Positions 16,029-25,350 of a DNA stretch of 64,000 nt are shown one piece after another. Position 1 is the stretch's first letter; every line of letters begins with the position of its first letter. The notes below the pieces were generated by a model. It was given only the letters and a program-made list of their open reading frames with translations. It was not told the origin of the DNA and ran no database searches. This DNA comes from Clostridiales bacterium. Its GTDB lineage: Bacteria; Bacillota; Clostridia; Peptostreptococcales; Acidaminobacteraceae. Where the stretch lies: NCBI GenBank assembly GCA_030446305.1, contig JASUSA010000001.1, positions 62,001-126,000 of the forward strand, in the 5' to 3' direction. The translations under genes and the position numbers were made by a program.

Positions 16029-18560
16029 CTATTCATCGAAGTCGCCGTCATCGTCCGAATCTTCATCTGGTTCCGGTTCATTTATAGGGATTTTTTTATC
16101 CGGTTCCGGCTGTTTTGGCGAATCGAGTTCTTCGGTTTTAAGTTTTTTTGGTTTAGCTTTCGCCGCTTTTTCTTCCGGTGACATTGCAAGCGCTTTCAAA
16201 CGTTTGTCGACGTATGCATAAATGCTGCCGCGTTCAAATCCACCTGATTTTGTACGTTTGCCCGCTTTTCTTCCCGTGAGAATTTCAATGCCTTCATCGA
16301 CATGACTTATCGCCCAGATGTGGAATTTTCCCTGGCTGACAGCATCGACTATCTCCTGATCGAGCATGAGGTTTTTAACATTTTGATGTGGCATAATAAC
16401 CCCTTGCTCGCCATTGAGGCCCTTCATTTTACATACTTTGAAATAGCCTTCAATTTTCTCATTAATCCCGCCAATCGGTTGGATATAACCGCGCTGATTG
16501 ACGGAACCCGTTACGGCGATTGCCTGATTGATCGGTATCCCTGAAAGATCGGACAGTAGTGCATAGAGCTCTGTACTGGAAGCACTGTCGCCATCTACAC
16601 CAGAGTAAAGCTGTTCAAAGACGATGCTCGCCGTAAGTGCAAGCGGTTTGTCCTGTGCAAACATCTTCCCAAGGTAACCCGTTAAAATCATAACGCCTTT
16701 ATCGTGGATTTTACCACTGGTTCGCGCTTCGCGCTCAATGTTAATGATTCCCTGACGGCCTTGATAAGTTGAAACCGTAATCTTCGAAGGCTTCCCAAAA
16801 CTGTACTGTCCGGCGCCAACAACTGCCAATCCGTTGATTTCACCAACTTTATAGCCCTCTACATCCAGCAGATAGGTACCTTCTTCAAAAAACGACATTG
16901 TATTTTCTTCAAATTTGTCAGCTCGATGTTTGCGTTCAGCCAGCGCTTTTTTGACATACTCAACGCCAACTGTATCGTGCTTATAATATTTTGCCCATGC
17001 ATCTGACTCAATGATAATATCACCAAGCGTCTTTAAATGTGCCGTTAGTTTCGACTGATCATCTGCCAGTCTTGTGGCATGTTCCACGAGCAGTGCCACG
17101 GCATCCGGTGTAAAATGACCGAGATTTTCCATTTGGCATTTGGTTGAAATAAACCGTGTAAATTTTTCGATATTTTCATTGTTGCGTGACATCTCTTCAT
17201 CAAAATCTGCCATGACTTTAAAAAGCTTTTGGAATTCTTCGTCATAAGCTGACAAAACAGAATACGTATAGTAATCGCCAATGACGATGACCTTCACATC
17301 AATGGGAATCGGCTGCGGTCTAATCGTCTGAGAAATCAGTGCACCTGAAAAAGAAATGCGGCTGTCAATGGCGACCGCTTCATCCAACAGCGACCGCTTT
17401 AAGCTCTTCCATGCATATGGATTGCTCAAAATATCCTTTGCCAACAAAATCAAATAACCGCCGTTTGCCTTATGCAGTGCGCCGGGGCGAATCATGGTAT
17501 AGTCCGTTTTCATGACACCCATTTCATTTTGGTATTCAATACTACCCGCTAAGTTAAAATACGTCGGATTCGATTCAAACACCACAGGTGCCGACTTGAG
17601 TTCGGCATTATCCACGAAGAGGTTAATCCGATAGCGTTCAAAAAAGGCTTCCGGATTATGTGAGCCCACCGCCAACATCGCCAGTGGATTCTGTTCATCC
17701 GTCTCCGGTTCTTCCTGCTTAAAATTATCTAGATTTTCGACAATATCTTCTTCAAGCAATTGCAAATACTGTTTAACATCTTCATTTTCCTTGTACTTGT
17801 CACGGATGGCATCTAGATGAAAGCGAACGAGATGTCGCACCATCTGTTCATCCAAGCTTTTCATTTTAATGCGTAGATTATCTTCTTCAATGCGCAGTTT
17901 ATTAAAATAGTCAATGGTTTCAAGGTTTAATCGCTGTGAGTTTGCAACAATTGCATCATATGCTTCTTTTGATAACGATTTGTACTGCTCTTCGTTAAGC
18001 GGTTTACCATCTTGTAGGGGAATGCTCATAATCCCCTTTTCCGTCATGGTAAACATAAAGTTGTAATTCTGCGCCACATCATTGAGATTGGCAATGATTT
18101 CATTGGTACTGACATTATAGTCCTCAATGAGTTTCTGCCTCGCATTTTCATAATCTCGGCTTGAAAAAACTTCCAGAATTCCTTTTCGCAGAAAGCGAAT
18201 AGCACGATCGACGTATTTAATGAATACTTTGCCTTGACCGTGTGCAATTTTAATTGCCAGCGGATGATAGGTGTCTTTAAAATTATTGACATATAGCCAG
18301 TCAGAAGGTGCGGGCATTTTAATCGCCTGTTCTTCTGCAAGCATGTTTACAAAACTGTTTCGCCCGGTGCCCCATTGGCCCGATACGTAAATGTTATAGC
18401 CCTTTTGCGTGACATTCAATCCAAAACGGAGTGCTTGCTTAGCGCGCTCCTGTCCGATGATTCCGCGCATAGGGGGCAATTCTTCAGTGGTTACAAAAGT
18501 GAATTGCTTTGGGTCGCAGCGATTGCTGAGTTGCTCTGGTTTTAGTTTTAGATGATTCAT
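16029..18560 (-). CDS. Lon-like ATP-dependent protease (AAA_32 / S16 family)
   Basis: An 843-residue protein resembling LonB-type proteases. A long N-terminal ATPase region carries a Walker-A-like SGQWGTGRNS in which the usual Lys is Arg, as is typical of this AAA_32 subfamily. The C-terminal S16 peptidase domain shows the catalytic Ser in VDGDSASSTELY and the Lys in GGINEKIEGYF. The protein ends in a strongly acidic tail rich in Asp, Glu and Pro. It probably degrades misfolded or regulatory proteins in the cytoplasm. ATG at 18560 follows AAGGAGG by five bases and is chosen over the upstream start at 18605. It lies downstream of the S1 gene but is separated from it by a terminator. Confidence 0.9.
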   Translation of the reverse strand: MNHLKLKPEQLSNRCDPKQFTFVTTEELPPMRGIIGQERAKQALRFGLNVTQKGYNIYVSGQWGTGRNSFVNMLAEEQAIKMPAPSDWLYVNNFKDTYHPLAIKIAHGQGKVFIKYVDRAIRFLRKGILEVFSSRDYENARQKLIEDYNVSTNEIIANLNDVAQNYNFMFTMTEKGIMSIPLQDGKPLNEEQYKSLSKEAYDAIVANSQRLNLETIDYFNKLRIEEDNLRIKMKSLDEQMVRHLVRFHLDAIRDKYKENEDVKQYLQLLEEDIVENLDNFKQEEPETDEQNPLAMLAVGSHNPEAFFERYRINLFVDNAELKSAPVVFESNPTYFNLAGSIEYQNEMGVMKTDYTMIRPGALHKANGGYLILLAKDILSNPYAWKSLKRSLLDEAVAIDSRISFSGALISQTIRPQPIPIDVKVIVIGDYYTYSVLSAYDEEFQKLFKVMADFDEEMSRNNENIEKFTRFISTKCQMENLGHFTPDAVALLVEHATRLADDQSKLTAHLKTLGDIIIESDAWAKYYKHDTVGVEYVKKALAERKHRADKFEENTMSFFEEGTYLLDVEGYKVGEINGLAVVGAGQYSFGKPSKITVSTYQGRQGIINIEREARTSGKIHDKGVMILTGYLGKMFAQDKPLALTASIVFEQLYSGVDGDSASSTELYALLSDLSGIPINQAIAVTGSVNQRGYIQPIGGINEKIEGYFKVCKMKGLNGEQGVIMPHQNVKNLMLDQEIVDAVSQGKFHIWAISHVDEGIEILTGRKAGKRTKSGGFERGSIYAYVDKRLKALAMSPEEKAAKAKPKKLKTEELDSPKQPEPDKKIPINEPEPDEDSDDDGDFDE

Positions 18561-18669
18561 CTTTGCCTCCTTAATGCCTGCTATACCATATGTGTTCATA
18601 TGCATTTCATGACTGCTATATCTACACCTATATTCTACACAAATCCTTCATACCCTTTTTTTTCAAAAA

Positions 18670-18703
18670 AAATGCGCACATTCCAAAAAGAACATGCGCA
18701 TTT
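18670..18703 (-). terminator. Terminator of the ribosomal protein S1 gene
   Basis: AAATGCGCATGTTC pairs with GAATGTGCGCATTT across a six-base loop on the minus strand and runs into T8. Confidence 0.9.
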
Positions 18704-18707
18704 GCTG

Positions 18708-19862
18708 CTAAAATTTCAAATTTTTTAATTTATCGCCAAAGAGATCGCTGAGTGTTGCCGCTTTCGGCGCATCTTCCTCAGGTGTTTCATAATTTTCAGT
18801 TTCATCAATAAATGAAACCGCTTTCATACTTAAGCTGATTTTTTCTTTAGCGGCATCAATGGCGAGAATCAACACTTCGACTTCATCACCTTCATTGACA
18901 ACGTCATTTACTTTTGCAACATGCTCCGTTGACAGCTCTGATATATGAACCAGACCCTCAACACCTTCCTCAAGTGCTACAAATGCACCAAAATTCGTAA
19001 TGCGCACAACTTTGCCCGTTACAATATCATCAACTTGATAATGTGCCTCAATGTTTTGCCATGGACTTTGTTCGACATTTGCCAATTTTAGTGAAATCTT
19101 TTCCTTTTCACGATCTACACTTAAGACTTCGACTTCAACAACATCGCCTTCTTTAACGACTTCTGAAGGATGTTTAACACGTCGCCACGACATTTGAGAG
19201 ATGTGGACAAGGCCATCAACATCGCCTAAATCAACAAAGGCACCATAACTAGCCAGTCTTACAACGGTTCCCTTTAACTTGTCTTTTGGCGCCAGTCTCG
19301 CCAGTGTATCTGCCTTTCGCTTTGCACGTTCAACTTCTTCAATCGCTCTTCTGGAAGCGACAACACGCTTTTTATCCATATCGAGTTCGATAATTTTCAC
19401 ATCAAAGCTCGTCCCTGCATAGGTTGTTAAGTCTTCAACATAGTGCAGTGCTACCTGAGATGCAGGAATAAAGATTCGCGCGCCTTTGTATATACCCACG
19501 ACACCGCCTTTAACCGCTTCTTTAACATTTAACGTCAACGGCTTATCTGCATCAATAAGCCCTTGAAGTTCTTCCCAAACCATTTGCGCTTCTGCTCTTT
19601 TAAGGGATAGCTTGACATTGCCCTCACCGTCATTTGTTTTGACGATACAAACGTCAAGCACATCGCCAATGGCGATCTCAGCGGTACTGCCGCTTTCGAT
19701 TTCTTCTTTTGGCAGGATACCGTCAGCCATGTAATTGAGATTTACAATCGCTTCCTCTTCATTGACACTCATCACAGTGCCTTTGACGATATCACCGGCT
19801 TGCAACGATTCGAGCTGATCCATTTCAGCCAGTGCCGCTGCCATTGTTTCTTTTTCTTCCAT
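18708..19862 (-). CDS. rpsA: 30S ribosomal protein S1 (four S1 domains)
   Basis: A 384-residue RNA-binding protein made of four S1 repeats, at about residues 18-85, 100-170, 190-262 and 278-350. The last two show the textbook pattern VVRLASYGAFVDLGDVDGLVHISQ and VVRITNFGAFVALEEGVEGLVHISE, here cited only by their starts, VVRLASYGAF and VVRITNFGAF. Firmicute S1 proteins have this shorter architecture and help translation initiation on some mRNAs or act in RNA turnover. In some clostridia S1 is fused to IspH; here it is a separate gene. ATG follows AGGAGGAAG. Confidence 0.9.
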   Translation of the reverse strand: MEEKETMAAALAEMDQLESLQAGDIVKGTVMSVNEEEAIVNLNYMADGILPKEEIESGSTAEIAIGDVLDVCIVKTNDGEGNVKLSLKRAEAQMVWEELQGLIDADKPLTLNVKEAVKGGVVGIYKGARIFIPASQVALHYVEDLTTYAGTSFDVKIIELDMDKKRVVASRRAIEEVERAKRKADTLARLAPKDKLKGTVVRLASYGAFVDLGDVDGLVHISQMSWRRVKHPSEVVKEGDVVEVEVLSVDREKEKISLKLANVEQSPWQNIEAHYQVDDIVTGKVVRITNFGAFVALEEGVEGLVHISELSTEHVAKVNDVVNEGDEVEVLILAIDAAKEKISLSMKAVSFIDETENYETPEEDAPKAATLSDLFGDKLKNLKF

Positions 19863-19909
19863 GTCTTCCTCCTTTGTACATACCTTTGCGTCATCATCAG
19901 TACATTTTT

Positions 19910-20665
19910 TTACTCGTCACTCGCTTGCGCTTTTGTAAAAATCACCTTAATGAGAAATTTTGGCAGAAGCATCATGCGCCCAATGCGCGTTGGCTCCTTA
20001 AGTAATCGATAGAACCATTCAAGTCCCATCTTTTGAAATATTTTTGGCGCCCTTTTAGCCGTACCCGCCCAAACGTCAATTGAACCGCCCACACCCATTG
20101 CAACTTTCACATTTAACAGTTTGCGATATTTATAGATCCATTTTTCCTGCTTTGGCGCTCCCAGAGCCGTAAAGAGGATATCAGGTTTTACTTCATTAAT
20201 TCTATCTAGTATGCGTAGTTCTTCGCGTTCATCAAAATAGCCATCCTGAACGCCAACGATTTTAATATTGCCGTATTGCTCGGCAATGTTTTGCGCTGCT
20301 TTTTCTGCAACACCCGGTTTGGCGCCAAATAGAAAGATCGATTTATTTGACCGATTGGCATATGCCAGCATCTTTGCCATCAAATCAATTCCCGGTATGC
20401 GCTCTGTAAGCTCCAGATTGTGAATGCGCGATGCTAAGATTATGCCGATTCCATCGGGAACCGTAAGGTCACCTTCATTAAGAATTTGTCTAAATGCTTC
20501 ATCTTCCTGCGCCATCATAACGAGTTCAGAATTCGGCGTAAAAATCATTTTCGTCTCATCTTGCATCATGAACGTCGTAAAACGCTGATAGGCTTCATCA
20601 AAATCAAGTTTATCGAATTTGACACCCAGGATTTTTACGGTTGTCTTGCCTCTAATATGGTTCAT
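19910..20665 (-). CDS. WecG/TagA/CpsF family glycosyltransferase
   Basis: A 251-residue GT26 glycosyltransferase, which transfers N-acetylmannosamine or a related sugar onto a lipid-linked precursor of a wall polymer. Conserved features are TPNSELVMMA near residue 40, the DGIGI motif, GAKPGVAEKAA, the GAPKQEKWI block and the C-terminal GLEWFYRLLKEP segment that docks it at the membrane. Its ATG overlaps the stop of the CsaB-like gene (ATGA), so the envelope genes here form one coupled operon. This fits assembly of a secondary cell wall polymer, the ligand for S-layer proteins. Confidence 0.9.
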   Translation of the reverse strand: MNHIRGKTTVKILGVKFDKLDFDEAYQRFTTFMMQDETKMIFTPNSELVMMAQEDEAFRQILNEGDLTVPDGIGIILASRIHNLELTERIPGIDLMAKMLAYANRSNKSIFLFGAKPGVAEKAAQNIAEQYGNIKIVGVQDGYFDEREELRILDRINEVKPDILFTALGAPKQEKWIYKYRKLLNVKVAMGVGGSIDVWAGTAKRAPKIFQKMGLEWFYRLLKEPTRIGRMMLLPKFLIKVIFTKAQASDE

Positions 20666-21762
20666 TGACCCTCCGATCTCAACAATTGATTTAAAACAGT
20701 TTCATTGATGGTGAGTCTTGCTTTTAGCGTCGCTTTTTCGTCCTTAACCATCTGGCATGCTTCATCATAATCCTCAAAAATGGATTCGACATGCGACAAT
20801 ATCGCTTCAGGTTTGAATGCCTCTATGCTGCAAACTGCATTTTGCGAAATCGTTTCTAAAAAATTATCAATTTTGGGATCATAGCTGATGCCGATAAACG
20901 GCACTTCCGCCACCAGTGCAAATATTAGTGAGTGCAGTCTTGCACCAATAAGCAAGTCCATATTTTGCACGAGGCTCATAAATTCCTGCGACTGATACTT
21001 TTCAACAACAAAATGAACGTGTTCACCTACCAAGTTATGCAGGTCATCATATATTTTCGTGTCGTTTTTATAGTAAAACGGCAAATAGTAAACTTCATGC
21101 GCTACTGCAAGTGCCTCAGTTAACGCCAGCAACTTCGCGCGTTTCTCATCGCTTCGAAAGTCTTTTTGGCGAATGGCAATTGCCACGCGCTTTCGCGATG
21201 TCTCCCACGCGCCGATCTTCTGCAGAATGGCCTTGCCCAATGCCGGATCGGCCATTGGCATGCCCATAACGGGATCTGTGGTCACACTAACGCGCTTCAT
21301 ATTGACGCCGATGCTTTCCAACAGTTCCGCTGACTTTACATCTCTAACGGTGATCACTTCGACGCGATTGAGTACATTGCGCACCCTTCGTCTATTTTTA
21401 GGACGAATGAGCGGCCCCACCCCATGGCTCAGCAGAACGACACGCTTGCGAAAAAGTAATCCCGCTCGAATAATGCTCAAATAATAGTGAATGCTTCGGG
21501 CACTTGTAACATCCTGAAGCAAACTGCCGCCGCCGCTAATGAGAATATTACACTTCATAATCTCGGCAAAGACGCGAAAGGCATTGCTGCGATCAACTGC
21601 GCGCACATTAAACTTCTGGCGCGTCTCTTCCGGATGATTGGATAGAACCGTGATTTGAACCGCAGGATCAATGGCTCTAAATTGGGTCGTCAGCGTTCGC
21701 AATATTGCTTCATCACCAATATTGTGAAAGCCGTAGAAACCCGAGATTACGATTTTATTCAT
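20662..21762 (-). CDS. csaB: Polysaccharide pyruvyl transferase, CsaB-like
   Basis: A 366-residue enzyme of the CsaB group, which adds pyruvate ketals to a cell wall polymer so that proteins with SLH domains can anchor. The N-terminus MNKIVISGFYGFHNIGDEA is diagnostic, with ISGGGSLLQDVTS and SHGVGP in the first half and the C-terminal ARLHSLIFAL motif. ATG at 21762 is preferred because GGGAG precedes it by eight bases; the longer frame from 21786 lacks such a site. It overlaps the end of the DUF5693 gene and is coupled to the glycosyltransferase downstream. Confidence 0.9.
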   Translation of the reverse strand: MNKIVISGFYGFHNIGDEAILRTLTTQFRAIDPAVQITVLSNHPEETRQKFNVRAVDRSNAFRVFAEIMKCNILISGGGSLLQDVTSARSIHYYLSIIRAGLLFRKRVVLLSHGVGPLIRPKNRRRVRNVLNRVEVITVRDVKSAELLESIGVNMKRVSVTTDPVMGMPMADPALGKAILQKIGAWETSRKRVAIAIRQKDFRSDEKRAKLLALTEALAVAHEVYYLPFYYKNDTKIYDDLHNLVGEHVHFVVEKYQSQEFMSLVQNMDLLIGARLHSLIFALVAEVPFIGISYDPKIDNFLETISQNAVCSIEAFKPEAILSHVESIFEDYDEACQMVKDEKATLKARLTINETVLNQLLRSEGQ

Positions 21763-23923
21763 ACTTACTGCTCCCAAAATAAGCAACGTAAATTCTGCTT
21801 AGAATATTTAGTATTGCCAGCACGACAATACTGATAATAATGCCAATGCCCAATGACAGGAACGTACGGGCTGTCGACAGATAGATAGGGCTTCTCGCAT
21901 GACAGAAGGTATTGACAATTGATGTGAAGCCCAGCGATGCAACGAGTGCCGCCGGAAAAATCAAGCGGTTGTAAAATCTCGCCGCAAAGAATACGGAAGC
22001 TGAAAGCGCCGGAAAGGCCATGAGTATTTCTTTGGTCCTCGGCCTCGCCAACAGTACATTTTCCAGATAATTTCGGAAAATGAGCTCAATATTCAACGCC
22101 TCAACACCGGATTCATGTCCAGACCGTCCAATGTAAATATAGCCGACGACGCCAACGATAATGGCAATAAAAAGATAGTACATTTTAATATCTTCCATCA
22201 GGAATTGCTTGACATCCTGAATAAAAAACGTATTTTCCCGAAGTTCGTTGACATCCCGTTTATAACCAAGTTTAATGAGGTAAACGACGACAAAGATTAC
22301 AATTGGTGCGATTAAACTGAGTTTAACGCCTCGGTAATAACTCATTTCAACGAGATAATCTGCGCGCGACATAATGGCTGCTACCGTCAACCCGCCCAAC
22401 AGGCTAATGAAGCCCGTGACACAAAGTGCAATCACCGCTTTGACGACAATATCTTTAAAATTGTAAACCTTCTGACTGAGGCGCATGTCTTTAAGGTATT
22501 CTATAAGAAAAATAATCGCCAGCACCGGATAAATCAGGGCACCTGCCAATGCAAAGAGCTCAATACTCAAATTCGGCGCAAGAAAGTTAATGCCGACAAT
22601 GCCGACAATGCCAACGCCAAACAGAATCCATTCAAAAGTCTCTGCAATATCGAAAACTAATTTTAAAATGATGAGTCCCAGTACCAGCAATCCCCATGCT
22701 GACAGAATGACGAGATGCGGTGATACGGCATTGTATGGCATTACCGATGCAGCTCCTAAGACAATGCCATGCGGTTCCAGTCGCCGTGCTAAGTCTTCAA
22801 ACATCGTTTTGTATTCATCTATACTATTGTAATACGTGTAACTGCTGTCTTTGAACGGTCTGAAATAAATCGAACGAATATTGCGCTCTGTAATGGCACG
22901 GTACAATGTATTTTCAACCTCGATCGGCCCTTCATAGTAACCGAGATAATTATATCGCTGCTGAATGTATTCAATCACAGGAAAGACGCGTACAACATTG
23001 TATTCCAAATCTTTAGCCAGCTGCTCAATGCCCTTCTGCTCTGTATAGCCTCTTTGAACACTTGATTCGATCATGCCGACGGGAATATTGCGCGCACGCA
23101 TCACATCGTAAAGCGCCTGCTGATAATTGCCCGAATCTTTTGTGTAACTGAGAATCTCCCTGCCGTTAAAAATAATTTCATTTAAGCTGGCATTGTATTT
23201 CGCAACCTCATCAAAATAGACATCAACGAGCTTTGTATTGTATTTATAATAATTTGAAGGCCTCAGATTGACGGTAAGTCCAGCAGCCTGTACTGCATCG
23301 ATCTTTGCAGGATCATACCCAAGTCCCATATCCTCAATGGCAGATGAAACCACTTCCCGAGGGGCTTTAATTCCCTTGGTGAGTACGTCGACATACCGCG
23401 TATCCTCCGTATAATAGATATCGTCAATCGCCCCTTTAAAGACCATTGTTTTAACATCTGGCGATTCAAAGAACTGATAAAAGTCCTTGTCATAACGCGC
23501 TTCAACGCCCGCTTTCAGACGATCAAAGAGCGCGGCATCGCGCGTCCGCATGACGATGTCGTAATCCGATGCCTCAGAAGCCAGGTATTTGACCGCCTCG
23601 CTGCTATACTGCCCTTGCCAATCAATGTCCTCTTTAATATGCTTAAACAGTGCATATTCAATTGGTTCACCATTGGCTACGAGATCATAAAGTGAATCTT
23701 CTTTTATGGCAACAGATGTAAAATGCGCATCCTTTAATGCCTCGAATGTTTCGTCTGGCGTCATGTCAAGTTGTCTGCCAAATTCAACAAATTCGTCATA
23801 ATCAGCGACGATCTCGGCAGATTTTGACTGATTTTCAACTTCTATGCGATTAAACAGCAGAAATCCCGTGCCAATTAAGCTCACGAGAAATACTGCCAGA
23901 TAAATTTTTCGCTTTAAATTCAT
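21755..23923 (-). CDS. DUF5693 family membrane protein
   Basis: A 722-residue protein. One N-terminal membrane span is followed by a large region outside the membrane (about residues 30-390) resembling a TIM-barrel-like domain. The C-terminal part contains roughly eight or nine hydrophobic spans. This architecture is found beside csaB in many clostridia and is annotated only as DUF5693; the role is not known but is probably in polymer export or modification. It overlaps the csaB start by eight bases and is the first gene of the envelope operon. ATG at 23923 follows GGAGG by four bases; the frame is open to 23953. Confidence 0.8.
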   Translation of the reverse strand: MNLKRKIYLAVFLVSLIGTGFLLFNRIEVENQSKSAEIVADYDEFVEFGRQLDMTPDETFEALKDAHFTSVAIKEDSLYDLVANGEPIEYALFKHIKEDIDWQGQYSSEAVKYLASEASDYDIVMRTRDAALFDRLKAGVEARYDKDFYQFFESPDVKTMVFKGAIDDIYYTEDTRYVDVLTKGIKAPREVVSSAIEDMGLGYDPAKIDAVQAAGLTVNLRPSNYYKYNTKLVDVYFDEVAKYNASLNEIIFNGREILSYTKDSGNYQQALYDVMRARNIPVGMIESSVQRGYTEQKGIEQLAKDLEYNVVRVFPVIEYIQQRYNYLGYYEGPIEVENTLYRAITERNIRSIYFRPFKDSSYTYYNSIDEYKTMFEDLARRLEPHGIVLGAASVMPYNAVSPHLVILSAWGLLVLGLIILKLVFDIAETFEWILFGVGIVGIVGINFLAPNLSIELFALAGALIYPVLAIIFLIEYLKDMRLSQKVYNFKDIVVKAVIALCVTGFISLLGGLTVAAIMSRADYLVEMSYYRGVKLSLIAPIVIFVVVYLIKLGYKRDVNELRENTFFIQDVKQFLMEDIKMYYLFIAIIVGVVGYIYIGRSGHESGVEALNIELIFRNYLENVLLARPRTKEILMAFPALSASVFFAARFYNRLIFPAALVASLGFTSIVNTFCHARSPIYLSTARTFLSLGIGIIISIVVLAILNILSRIYVAYFGSSKYE

Positions 23924-23967
23924 ATGGCCTCCATCAATATTGCGAGTATGCAATTGTATCAGCTTGC

Positions 23968-24456
23968 TTACTGATCAGCAGTTGTATAGGTTCCCTTTAC
24001 CATCAGCCAACAGTCGGATGTCAGCTTTATGCCTCGGCCGTCATCACTTGGTACGAGCATATGATGATCTAAGGGGACAATGCCTTTGTCATCCACTTTT
24101 ATACCGGAGGTCAAGTCCGGGATTCCTACAGCGTTGGGATCGACAACCACTGCAGTACCCACTCTTAAAATGAATTCTGTACTGGCGCCAAAATAGAGCG
24201 TCGTGCCGTTTGGTACGTTAATCACTTCAAATAAAGAGGGCGTACTCACATCCAGTGCACTGATCTTTTCGTTGACATCACCAGTCATCCGAGCCTCAAG
24301 TGCGGACATCTGCTGATTTAGGTAGCTGAGTGTTACCAGCGGATCACTGGATGTCCCCGCTGTATTATCAGCGCCCGATATGCCAAAACTCAGCGCAACG
24401 CCAATGACGATGCCAAGTGTCGTATAACTCAATTTATCCCAATTAATATGCTTCAT
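23968..24456 (-). CDS. Exported or membrane-anchored protein of unknown function
   Basis: A 162-residue protein with an N-terminal membrane segment (TLGIVIGVALSFGISGA, about residues 13-29) acting as signal anchor. A short coiled region (LVTLSYLNQQMSALEARM) follows, then a compact beta-rich domain with the GTTLYFGASTEFILRVG segment. I recognise no enzyme motif. Small proteins of this plan occur in clostridial envelope loci. It precedes the DUF5693-csaB-tagA genes on the same strand by 45 bases, so it is probably part of that operon. ATG follows an AGGAGG site. Confidence 0.6.
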   Translation of the reverse strand: MKHINWDKLSYTTLGIVIGVALSFGISGADNTAGTSSDPLVTLSYLNQQMSALEARMTGDVNEKISALDVSTPSLFEVINVPNGTTLYFGASTEFILRVGTAVVVDPNAVGIPDLTSGIKVDDKGIVPLDHHMLVPSDDGRGIKLTSDCWLMVKGTYTTADQ

Positions 24457-24515
24457 AAGCGCCTCCTGTCACACCTTCAACACCCATTTTAACATAAATA
24501 TCTGAAAAAAAAAAT

Positions 24516-24563
24516 AAGCATAAAACAACCTGACGAGTAACCTCCCAGCAGGTTCTTATGCTT
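24516..24563 (-). terminator. Terminator of the alr-mazF unit
   Basis: AAGCATAAG..AACCTG pairs with CAGGTT..TTATGCTT on the minus strand, followed by T4 and more T. The 5' arm includes the stop codon of the mazF gene. Confidence 0.85.
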
Positions 24564-24921
24564 CTTCACTTAGCCCCAAACTAACAATCAAGGCTTTATC
24601 AACGCGTTTCATAACATCTGCATCCAAATGACCAAGTTTCTGGATAAGACGCGTCTTATCAATTGTCCGCACCTGTTCCATCAAAACAACAGAATCTTTT
24701 AACAGACCCACTGTGGTCGCTTCGACTTCAACATGGGTTGGCAACTTGGCTTTAGCGATTTTTGCCGTTATTGCAGCGACGATGACGGTTGGGCTGTACC
24801 GATTGCCAACGTCATTTTGAATAATCAAAACAGGTCTTTGACCACCCTGTTCTGACCCCCTAACCGGTGACAAATCTGCGAAAAAAACGTCGCCTCTTTT
24901 AATATTCACTTCAATTATCAT
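24556..24921 (-). CDS. MazF/PemK-family mRNA interferase (EndoA-like toxin)
   Basis: A protein of about 121 residues that should cut single-stranded RNA at a short sequence and so arrest growth when free of antitoxin. The motif [30 protein letters not shown] is typical ([10 protein letters not shown] and [10 protein letters not shown] quoted separately), as is the later [10 protein letters not shown]. It lies where ndoA/mazF lies in Bacillus, downstream of alr and the antitoxin gene. The start is uncertain: ATG at 24921 overlaps the stop of the upstream frame as ATGA, ATG at 24927 and a GTG at 24909 are alternatives, and the GTG would give the usual N-terminus. Confidence 0.9.
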   Translation of the reverse strand: MIIEVNIKRGDVFFADLSPVRGSEQGGQRPVLIIQNDVGNRYSPTVIVAAITAKIAKAKLPTHVEVEATTVGLLKDSVVLMEQVRTIDKTRLIQKLGHLDADVMKRVDKALIVSLGLSEEA

Positions 24922-25118
24922 CTCCATTTCAAAAGCGATTTTAAATAAGATCGGGTCGATAAATCATCGAAAAGTCCTATTTCTGTAAGATATAAGTTGA
25001 TTGCTGCCATTCGCTCATAGCCTTTTCGCATGTCACCACTGACGTAAAACCGCTTGATGTCGTATTTTATGTGTACTTTCGCGTAAAGTGTCACCCATTT
25101 GCATGAAACGTTGCCCAT
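24918..25118 (-). pseudogene. Degenerate or truncated MazE/EndoAI-type antitoxin
   Basis: The 66-codon frame upstream of mazF contains DMRKGYERMAAINLYLTEI, closely matching the C-terminal toxin-binding segment of Bacillus EndoAI (MRRGYMEMAKINL). The N-terminal ribbon-helix-helix that binds DNA and makes the dimer is missing: a TGA stands directly before the ATG, and neither of the other two frames upstream supplies it. The start is not certain. The gene keeps its family position between alr and mazF and overlaps the toxin frame. It may be a decaying gene or a short antitoxin that binds MazF but no longer represses. Confidence 0.55.
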
Positions 25119-25350
25119 TCATGCTGCTTCGAAACCTCCGCCGTTTCGCAAGCATAAAATATAACCTTTTAAAGCGTCACCTTTACCCAATACACATCTA
25201 CCTAATGCCATTGCAGATGTCAAATATGTAGTATCAACCTGTGCTCTTTTCTCTGTTTACGAGCTAATAACATTATTTTACCATAAAAGCGAATTCAATA
25301 CCATAAAAACGCAAGGCCATCTAATGGCGTGTTTTGCAGCCACCTATCGA

